A stretch of 64,000 nucleotides of DNA from Perkinsus chesapeaki (lineage: Eukaryota > Perkinsozoa > Perkinsida > Perkinsidae). The position numbers and the translations under genes are program-made. The notes under the pieces are model-generated. The model did not search any database and was not told the origin of the DNA. It saw only the letters and a list, made by a program, of their open reading frames with translations. The DNA is taken from positions 62,001 through 126,000 of the forward strand of contig JAAPAO010000013.1 in the NCBI GenBank assembly GCA_013115145.1, read 5' to 3'. Positions 54,757 to 64,000 of this stretch are shown piece by piece. Every line of letters starts with the position of its first letter. The first letter of the stretch is position 1.

Positions 54757-57700
54757 CTATAAGGAGAAATGAGCCGACTGCGGGCGTTCTGGGTATCCTA
54801 CGAATTCCTTCTTCGGCTTCTTAACCTGCGTAGCCATCTCGTCCTTAGTGAAGCCTCGGACGGTCTTGGGCACCTCCATCCTCAGGTCAAAGCATCCAGT
54901 ACCTAAGCCATCCTTTAGGGTCATTTATGCCACTAGCAACCTACCAACACTGGCCTGCTTGCCAAGGATGATGGATCCAGCTGGACTCAGAAGATTATCA
55001 TATTGAGCGTTGTTGCAGGCCTGAAAATAAGCAGCGGTGATGCTGGCCGCTACCTCCACTCGCTCCATCTACCTTGGTAAGGAAGTTGACACTGGTCTCG
55101 AATGTCATCTGCAGCCATGGGGAGGCATGGGCTTCCATGCCTCTACGGCTAAATGGACGGAACCTGCATACGAGTATGGTAGGAATAGAGCAGTAGATTA
55201 TAATAGTAGTAGTACCCGCCATGATGGGTCATATAGTCGGAAATGAGCATCAAGTGTCGAGGGTCAACACCAATACCGTAATGCCCGAACACTCGAAGAA
55301 CCTCTTGAACTATAGCAGCACGGGCAGCCTAAGGGAAAGCTACTACTACAACAACTTGGCTGATGGTACTACCTCAACACCGTACCGGTCCAGGATGAGA
55401 CCGATGTCATTGGTCACTATACGGTCATGGTCAATGCCATTGAGGCCCCAAGCGATATCAAGATTCACACCTAATTGCCATGATTTGGGAAAGGAGCGGT
55501 ATGGCAGCAGCAATGATCATCCTACCTTCGGTTTCAATCATGACCTTGTCAGACTGACCAGGACGGGGCTCTACAACGTGTACGCTGGTGATGCCAGGAG
55601 TCTGCTGGATGAACAAGTCGGAACAGAGATCGGCGACGGCCTCAAGAATGAGAATCTTCCGAGAGATGCCTTGGGACAATGCCAACGGTCGAGATCGGAG
55701 CACGAACCTGAACGATTGGGATACGAGGATGCCTCCCAGAACACACGTACTTGGAGCCATAAAGACGGCCAGACTTATTGAAGATAACCTCAGTGGAGTC
55801 CTTAGTCTTAGACACCTTATACTCCTCCACAGTGCCAACAACGCCTTGAGTGCCGGCAGCAGGCCTGAGCAATAAAGCAACATAAGGCCTATCAAAAGCC
55901 ATGGCCACCTACCGTTGAGTGCCCTCCTCAGCCTCTGGTGTCTCATTATCCTCTTCAGCTTCTTCAGCCTAAGCCAACACATATCCTAGCATCAACCTAA
56001 GATACCCTCCTACAGCTGCATCATCCCCAGCGTTGCTCTCAGCAGCATCATCATACTGTCCCTCATCGGCGTCATCAGCATCTGAGCCAAACCATCCGTG
56101 CCCAATAACTCTACACCACTTACCACTGGCAGCCTCCATCCTGTCAAGCTCTGCCTCTCTCTCCTCATCAGTAGCACGAGCGCGCTGGGCCAGTGTACCT
56201 ACAGCGGGACCTACTATGGCTCATGGCGACTTGGGTGTCTACGAGTGAGATTCTGACTTTCATCAGCCTGCTCCTTTTGCTCAGCATTCTCATCATCCGG
56301 TGACTCATTGAACACATCAGCCGTTCCCTCCTCTTGTTGGGCCTTACGGGTGGTAATCTGATCGAAACAGATTGCTCGCCAAATCCCGCGAAACAGCACC
56401 CAGCGAAATCAACAGTGATTGCTATATTGTATATTCTAATGGCCGTAATCTCTCACGAACCTTGCTTAGATCTATAGTACTCCTCACCGTGATGCTGGCT
56501 AAGACGCCGTTGAGGAAGTGCCCCATTGCAGAAATAGCAAACAGGAAGGCAACTCACCGTAGAGGTGCTCTCAGATATCTTGATGAACTTCTTAAGATTG
56601 CTATTAAGCTTGTCCCTAAAGTCATGGTCCAAGAAATGAGCAACGGCGGTTGGAGTAAGGGAAGGATAGGCCTTTCGTATCATGTCCGTGTCAACCAGGT
56701 CAACCTACATCAGGGCCATCAGAACACCCCCGGTTTGTCTGTCCTACCACAAGCTCGTAGGTACGCATGGTCTCCCCGCTGGGCTGGGCGGCGGTGACAG
56801 ACTCCAGCACATGAGTGGCCACAACAACATCCTTCAGCGACACTCTGGTCATCTTGCCCTAATACACAGAGATTGCCTAGGCCTAGAAACAGAGGACACC
56901 TACCTTGAGCTCCTCGGCAACCTTGAGGCCACCGAGGACAGGGAACTCCATAGCGGGGGTTTCGGGATGACGCGAAGCCGTCTAAGTGATAGAGCATAGC
57001 CCCACTAGAAGGTGGCCACCTCCTCCTACCTGGACGATTTCTCTCAATCGAGGGATACCTAGTGTAACGTTAACACCACCGTGACCAGCAAGATGGAATG
57101 TGTTCAATGTCATCTGGGTAGAGGGCTCACCCATACCCTAACAACAACAGCAACAAAGTCATACCCCTCATCACCGTACACAACAACTACCCTACCTGTG
57201 CCGCCAAGGTGCCAACAGCCTCACCAGGATCAGCGAGAGTCCTGAGCCAAGCATGAGATGTCCAATAATGATTTCAATAGGATACTCCTACCTGGCGTAT
57301 TTGTGCATGATGACATCCCGGAACTCCTCGGCCGGCATCTTCTTCTCGAGCTCCTCTGGCCTGTGATCCAAGTACTGCTGTAGGGCCTTCTCTTCCCTCT
57401 CCGACATAGAGCCAGTGAACCTAGTACCACACTTTCACGCACCTAGCCCACCGCAGCTACCAACCTCCACGGTGGAAGCATGCTGTTCATCGGTGGAGCT
57501 TTGCCTCCTTTAGCATGGGTATCCTCAACAACAAAGCCAATATGGGCCTTCTCTTCATCCCGCAGCTTATCGCTGGTATCAACCTAACCACCACAGCACC
57601 GTATACTCCCTTGAGTACCTTCTTCTCCTCTTACCTCCTTCATAAGATTCTTGGTACGTCGATTGCTCTGTGGCTTCTCTGCCCACTTGCGGTAGAGATC

Positions 57701-60700
57701 GGGCAGATTACTTTCCATCTTAGCCTCCTTCTTGGCTACAGCCACACTATCAGCCATGAATGCAGAGTTCTCATCCAGCACATCAAACCTGAGGAAGCAA
57801 GACATAGGCGAGCAGCAAGAGAAGCAAGTAGATGAAGACCCATTATGGCCATGTAAGAGGCTAAACTAATACTAACTGGCATGTTACTTCAATAACGTCG
57901 AATTGGTTATCCACTTGAATTAGATACCAACCGTGACATTGTCTAGCTCCCCCTCCTCCCCCTCCTTCACCACCAGACTTACTGTTCCATATGGCTAACC
58001 TTGGTCACATCCATACCATCCTCACCATAAAGGAACTCTACAATGGAGCGATCAGTGTCTCGTACAGTATAATCGTAGTTCACAGTAAGACCCTCTAAGT
58101 TCTTGACTAAGCATCTTTGAAGGTATCCAGACCTACTCAGCACTACAACCAACAACAATGTACCGCTCCCTCGCCACCGCTACCTAGCTGTCTTCACTGC
58201 TGTATCGACCAGACCCTCTCGACCAGCCATACAATGGTAAAAGAACTCCTGTGGACGGTAGCCAGTAAGGAATCTGAATGTCAGCAGCAGCAGCAGCCTC
58301 CAGCGTGTTAAGACAGCGCCAGCACTCCCACCTATCAGTAATGTAACCTCCTGCCCTCGGACCAATATCATATTGAGCAAAGCTGGGCAAGAACCGCTGA
58401 GTTCGCATACGAGGAGCACGGTGGCCCTCCAACTCCTGCTGGCCAAGCATTGCGTCAATCATAGAATGGTTAACCTTAGAACCCTTAGCACCTAGTACGA
58501 GACACCTACACCCTACTGCATCGTGAATCCGGCGGTATTACCAGTGCTAACCATAGCAGAGAAGCAGTTCTCTGGGAAAGGGGACATCTGGCCCTTAGGG
58601 AACAGCACATCAATAAGCTCTGAAAACACCAACACTGACCATCACCACCTAACCCAGCGTCCTTACTTCCCCAGTAATCTCTATTAGTTGACAGCATAGT
58701 CTCCTCTAGCTCCTCAAACATAGGGTGCTGCACCTTAGGATCGGCGGCATACAGCTTGCCTAAGCACCACTATAGCAGCAGCCTAGCCTTCCCCTCTATC
58801 TGCTGCCTACCTATCTCCCTCTGCAGTTTATGAAGGGTAGTGACATTGGTCTCCTCAGGGCTGTTCTCTTTAACCCAATCCCTAATCTTGTTCCAAGAAT
58901 CTTCTCGAGCCTTGTTCAACATCTGCCTTCTAGCTTCATTGCCCTCTGGCGTGATAAGCAAATCTCTCATAGCACAAGTGAACCCATGCAGCTGAAGGTA
59001 CAGTGTAAGCATCCTTCCAAGACCTAATAAAAGACTAAACAGTGTCCACTCAGCCTCACCAGTCTTACCAGTCAAGAGCAATCCCGCTGCCTTAGGGCCA
59101 CACAACTCATAGAAGAGATGGGTAAGACCATTGGCCGTGGCACCGAATGATGCCTTATCCAGCACACCTTGAATAAGCTCTGTGTCCTTTATAGTGACCA
59201 TTTGTTCCTCCTTATTGCCATCAGCCACACCACCCCAGAGGTCACCAGGTGTCTTGGCCTTTGCATGATGGTTGAATCCATTCACTATAGACTTGTCCGT
59301 GCTGTGAGTAGCGAACTTAATAAGACTCTTCAAGAAGATGGTGATGACCTGTTTTCCCGTCCAAAGCTTCTCCGGTTTAACAATGACCGGCGGCTCCATA
59401 ACAATCCTGAAGTTGCTAGGTACACCTGCTGGGGTACTCAGCTTAGTCAGTTGGCCTCGGGACTTCACACTGCCTATACCAGACGTATCGCCCTCAATGG
59501 CAGCCCTCATGGCCGTATAGATGAGATTCTGGACTTGTGTTTTGGTCATAAAATGGTCCCTAGCAGTGAGGAACACTCCGGAGACCACATGGTCCTGGAT
59601 AAGACCACGAAGAGGCTTTCCGGAGGTGGGGCCAAGATACTGGTGATCGGCGGAGGCAATATAGATGGCCTCTGCCCTCGCATTGGAGTCCTGGGGACAA
59701 TGCAAGTTGATCTCATCACCATCGAAATCAGCATTGAACGTGTTGCAGTTGGCATAGTGCATACGAATAGTCTTCTCCTTACTCAACACCTAAACACCCA
59801 TACCGCTCCTTCCCCAAATCCTACCCTCTATATTACCTTCACAAACAGCGCCATAATACCGGGCTTATGCAGAGTAGGCTGACGGTTCACCAGGAGCGGA
59901 TCACCATCCCTAACATGCCTCAGTACCACCCTCGGCTTTTTATCAGGATTGGTGCTCTGGTAGAGACTCCTTGCAATAGCCTTCCTCTGATGTGGTTGCC
60001 GGCCCTTCAATGACACTAGCTTGCCATCCGGGAACACCACCGCCGCTGCGCCTGGGTACTTATCAGGGCCATTCTCGACCAATGCTCTCAGATAGTCGAC
60101 GTTGAAGGAGTTCACCGGCTCCGGTACGGTAAGCTGCAAGGCCGCGAACATAGGAAGACCGATCTGGTTGGTTTCCAAAGAGACATCCGGACTGATGACA
60201 CTTCTAGCGGCGTAGTTAACACGCTTTCCCATCATTTTCATCCGGAAGAGGCCTTGCTTTCTCTCCAACAGCTGCCTCACACCAAATGCCACCACCTTGT
60301 TCTGAGCCTTCCCGCTCTTTGCAGAATCTAGATAATTATTGACGTTATTCTGCAGATCGATAAGGGCCGTTCCCAAAGTGGTCATCGGCCCTCTCTGAGG
60401 GACAGTGCCATCAGCCTGCTTCGATGGCTCTTCCTCGTCTGATATAATATCCGGTACCGCGTCACCAGCTGAAAGGCACCGAATCCCGGCAGCCTAGACT
60501 CCCCTTCACCTTACCTTTTTCCCTTTGCATAGTGTCCTCCACGGCCTGCTGGTCAGTCTCTAAGAGCTTCTTTAAGAGCAGGTTAGATTCCAGAATATTC
60601 TTCAAGCACACAGTAGAGGCCGGTAGAAAGCCTTGGTTGTCATCGCTGTCACCACCAAAACGGAGAGGTCTCAGCTTGTTAGGTGGCACGACTATATTCT

Positions 60701-62113
60701 GCATAAAGAAGATATCCTCTCCTCGCCCCACAGAGGCTGGGAACAGAAACTCTAGGATCTCTCTTTCCTGGCCCCAAAGTCTATGTAACAGATGGCGGAC
60801 CTACAACCGGAAAGATTCAAATAAGGTCGGAAGTGACGCATACGTAGGCTGGAGTGACGAACTTCTCAGCGGCCTTGCCGCGAAGCTTTCGGAAGATCTT
60901 ATTGTACCCATCAATACCTGAAGGACGCCATATTAAGTAGCGGACGACTTGCCAACGAAGGCCTACGGTAGAGCTCCGACTTGGCTTTGCAGTTGGGGCA
61001 TACAGCGGTGGACACTTCGTTCTCGAACTCGGCAACTAAGTCGTTCCACGCCTGTATCTCACCGGAGCTGCCTAAGATGAAAAGAAGGGGGCGGTATAGA
61101 AACCAACGGGAATTCTTCCTTGTACTTATGCCCCAGCTGGTGTTGTTCTCCAGGACCTTCTCAAGGTTCTCATTAACCTCGCTATGCGCTATACCAAGCT
61201 GCTTGACTAGAGCCTTAACTCTGTTCTGTTCCTCACCGTGGCCCATTATATAAGGTACGTAAGAAGACGAGCCATCCTCATAACCTACCCCGTAACCATA
61301 ACTACACCCCTTCCCCCTTGTCCCTACTAGCATGCTCAACGAAAGCCTCCCGGCCATCACCATTGGGATCAACAGTCATGTCTCTCTCCAAGGCTGACTT
61401 GGTCTTCTCATCACAAGGCTCCATGACAACATCATGGGACTCGGGCTCTAGGCCGGCCAGGATCAGCTTAAACCGATCGCAATATCTATGCGGCAATAAC
61501 CATGCGTGCACGCTGGTGGCCAACCTCTCACTACCTTTGGGTCACGGCTTTTCGCACACGGAAGTGGTTACATGAAGTACACATTCTGCGCAATACATTG
61601 TACCTATAGGAACATTAAAGGCCCTATTGAGAACTAGGCAACACTGCTTAAGGCTTGTAATTGAGAGGAAAGATACCGCCCTTATTACAATGTTCGTATG
61701 AGGAAGGGGTTATAGACGTCAGTAGCGAGCTGAATGTGGCCCAAATGACCAGGACAGTCGTGGACCTAAGATACAATAAGATAAGGCCGTCCCTAGGGTC
61801 CTACACCCAAGCCACAGGTCTTGCATAGATCACCGATATGGAGGGGTCCCAATGCGGGATCGTATCTGATTTAGCACCATAAATGATGGTATTGATGATC
61901 TCTATTACAATCCGCCAGGCAATGGTGCGCCGGCCAAGTTGCCAAAGGCAGCAACTTCCGTTATTTCCTTAACTGATATATCTTTAATCTCCTTAGGGGA
62001 CATGTACCTGTTTATTATCAACCCTATCCCATATTCCCCTTATCCCTATACTACATGAACTGGACATCATGTATAGAACATCCCGGACGGATCTGCTCGT
62101 CAGCCGCAGACAT
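54757..62113 (-). CDS. POLR1A: RNA polymerase I largest subunit (RPA1/RPA190)
   Basis: ATG 62113 ([19 protein letters not shown]) joins [20 protein letters not shown], then [20 protein letters not shown] and [20 protein letters not shown], the N-terminal zinc clamp. Central part: [40 protein letters not shown], and the magnesium-binding NADFDGDE at 59712-59735. [20 protein letters not shown] then [20 protein letters not shown] match Pol I rather than Pol II or III. Further: [20 protein letters not shown], then [69 protein letters not shown], and [17 protein letters not shown] near the end, TAG 54757-54759. It makes pre-rRNA in the nucleolus. About 7.4 kb with many introns, mostly 40-60 bp, and a few larger exons (58.8-59.8 kb). 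Confidence 0.93.
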
Positions 62114-62442
62114 TCTGGGGAGCTACCGCGAGAAACTGAAAGGATATCCCATACTCGGTGTTACTAAGTAGAGAGTTTGATGAAATAGAGGAGAGGTATA
62201 TGATAATAGGGACCACACGCACTTGTAACACAAAGGCCAGTCCGATGTCTAAGTACGAGCGATTTTGCACGCGGTAAAACATCAGTACATCGGAATACTT
62301 AGCACAGAATAATCGTCTAGGATCAACACCATACCGAATTGCGTCAGTCGTAAGGTTAACAACTTAGTAATAGGTGGAGTAGCTATAGGGATAGACTGAC
62401 AGGCGGACCTCGCAGGCCGAAGGCTTTTTGGTGTCTTTCACT
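62114..62442. promoter_or_regulatory. divergent promoter region, RPA1 / glutaryl-CoA dehydrogenase
   Basis: The 329 bp between the two divergent start codons must contain both promoters and 5' untranslated regions. I see no TATA box or other motif that I would call. Confidence 0.5.
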
Positions 62443-64000
62443 ATGCTCTCCCGTGCAGCATCCCATTCCAGGACCGTATATCTACGCACTCTCTGCACAG
62501 TCTCATCTGCCAAGAAAGCAGGTGATCCCTTCAAGTGAGATGCTTAAGCTTCATCTTAATACATTTTCTGGGTAGATGGGACCATGAAACCCATTGGAGA
62601 GACATGTTCATGTTAGAGGATATGCTTACTGAAGAGGAAAGACTCATACGGTAGCCAATGCCTCCATCACTGCCTCGGTCCCAACTTGCTATCAGGGACT
62701 CTGCCCGTGCATTTGCAGACTCCGTGTTGATGCCCACCGTCCTCGATGGCTTCCGTAACGAAACGTTCAATAAAGACGTTTTTCTAGAGTTCGGCAAGAA
62801 CGGTCTCCTTGGTCCCTTCATAGAAGGCTACGGTTGCGCCGGTACCCTTACTCCAGCTCCTCCCCCTGGTATGCCTCCTTATAGGTGCATCATCTGTAGC
62901 ATACGGCTTGATTGCTCGAGAAGTGGAGCGTGTAGACTCGGCCTTCCGCTCAGCTTTCTCAGTACAGTCTAGCCTGGTCATGCATCCCATCAATCTGTTT
63001 GGTAGCGAGGAACAGAAGGCTCGCTGGCTACCTGCCCTCGCCACAGGTAAAAGCCCAGTCATTCACCGTACGGTATGGTCTATAGTATAGGGGAGAAGAT
63101 AGGCTGCTTTGGCCTTACCGAGCCTAACCATGGATCGGACCCTAGTGGGATGGAAACCACAGCTAAGAAGGTTGATGGAGGCTGGAAGCTGAATGGATCT
63201 AAGAATTGGATAACTAACTCTCCTATAGCTGACGTCTGTGTCGTCTGGGCCAAGTGTGATACCGACGGAAAGGTCCTCAGTAACGGATTCTTAGTACTAA
63301 AGGCCCTTGCTACAGGTACGAGGGTTCCTAGTAGAAACGGAATGGAAGGGCGTATCCTGTCCGAAGATTCTGGGCAAGTTCTCCCTGAGAGCCTCTCCCA
63401 CCGGTAAAGTTGTCCATCGGTAATACCCACATAGACCTAGTCTATAGGTATGATTCTGATGGATGAGGTATTCGTCCCTGAAGGCTCCCTGTTGCCCGGC
63501 GTAGAGGGCATGAAGGGACCATTTGCCTGCCTTAACTCCGCCAGGCTTGGTACGCCTCTGTAAAGCAGGCCTCCATGTGATAATGTATTATAGGTATTGC
63601 TTGGGGTGTCATCGGGGCAGCTGAATACTGTATGGATGCAGCCAGGCAGTACACCATGGATAGGAAGCAGTTTGGTCGACCATTGGCGGCTAATCAGGTC
63701 CTATATAGCCCCGAGGGGAGAGGCAACCGTAGCTCTCTAAACTAGTCCATGCATCGAATAGAATAGAACTTTTTGGCTCGGTCTTCGAGCCCGGGCGTGG
63801 TATGTGATGATGAGGGGAGGGCCCTATTTGCATTTGCTTGCTTTAAAGTTATCTAGGACTTGCGCGTCGGTCGTTATATATTATGACTGGGTACTTACTA
63901 GAACTCTCCTAGGTTGTTTTTGATATCGTTGGACGGTCATCGGCATTGTTTATAGTTAATCCAAAAGAAGATGGCAGACCAGCTCACTGAGATACACTCC
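62443..64000 (+). CDS. GCDH: glutaryl-CoA dehydrogenase, mitochondrial (partial, runs off right edge)
   Basis: ATG 62443 gives a mitochondrial presequence ([20 protein letters not shown]). In-phase exons give [211 protein letters not shown] and [12 protein letters not shown]. After a 258-bp intron (63698-63955) [15 protein letters not shown] reaches the edge. FAD- and acyl-CoA-binding motifs are intact; the catalytic Glu lies beyond the window. The enzyme converts glutaryl-CoA to crotonyl-CoA in lysine, hydroxylysine and tryptophan breakdown. The [10 protein letters not shown] segment separates it from other acyl-CoA dehydrogenases. Confidence 0.92.

Noticed and set aside
63270-63345. Non-canonical intron flanked by a 5-bp direct repeat in the glutaryl-CoA dehydrogenase gene
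   Set aside because: A canonical 45-bp GT-AG intron gives [12 protein letters not shown], matching the family exactly.

Overview
The window is nuclear DNA of a eukaryote, most likely an alveolate protist. A Perkinsus-like genome is my best guess, but that is inference from gene style and not a proven assignment. Most genes are cut into many exons by GT-AG introns of only about 40-60 bp. I rebuilt exon joins by hand from conserved protein motifs and matching intron phases, so most coordinates below are whole gene spans (start codon to stop codon, introns included), not single reading frames.

Layout. 0-12.7 kb: a Mei2-like RNA-binding protein; a five-or-more-exon ankyrin protein; then on the minus strand a guanylate-binding protein (GBP) GTPase, the ciliary/Golgi-type small GTPase ARL3, an Arg/Ser-rich protein, a SAM-dependent methyltransferase with a signal peptide, and an acidic low-complexity protein. 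12.7-15 kb is AT-rich and rich in triplet runs, with no convincing gene. 15-22.2 kb: a small Ser/Pro-rich protein with an MGC acylation-type N terminus, an acidic hypothetical, and a full-size (two-module) ABCD-type ABC transporter. 22.2-23.4 kb holds a cluster of strong palindromes in front of the plus-strand TFIIH subunit p44/SSL1 (23.4-25.4 kb).

25.7-34.2 kb is the most unusual part: five tandem, same-strand paralogues of a secreted protein that looks like a TIM barrel. Every copy begins with a bacterial-lipoprotein-like N terminus (hydrophobic stretch, then Gly-Cys-Ser, then a Ser/Thr/Pro linker). Four of the five have no introns in a region where almost everything else is finely split. 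34.6-39.7 kb: two tandem S28 (Pro-X carboxypeptidase family) serine peptidases with a recent gene-conversion tract, plus debris of the duplication. 40.3-43.5 kb: two tandem RWDD2-type (RWD + DUF1115) genes.

43.7-64 kb is a dense, mostly minus-strand housekeeping block: an RsuA/RluB-type pseudouridine synthase, a large multipass membrane protein, a Cys-rich secreted/membrane protein, a type II membrane glycosyltransferase-like protein, a U1A/U2B''-type spliceosomal protein with an unusual Pro/Met-rich front, and the RNA polymerase I largest subunit (RPA1). Divergent from RPA1, a mitochondrial glutaryl-CoA dehydrogenase runs off the right edge.

How they fit together: there is no operon logic. 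Several genes serve RNA production and processing (RPA1, U1A/U2B'', TFIIH p44, pseudouridine synthase, Mei2-like protein). The lineage-specific part is the secreted set: the TIM-barrel array and the S28 peptidases, which together suggest extracellular or lysosomal digestion. No CRISPR array, rRNA, convincing tRNA or autonomous transposon was seen.
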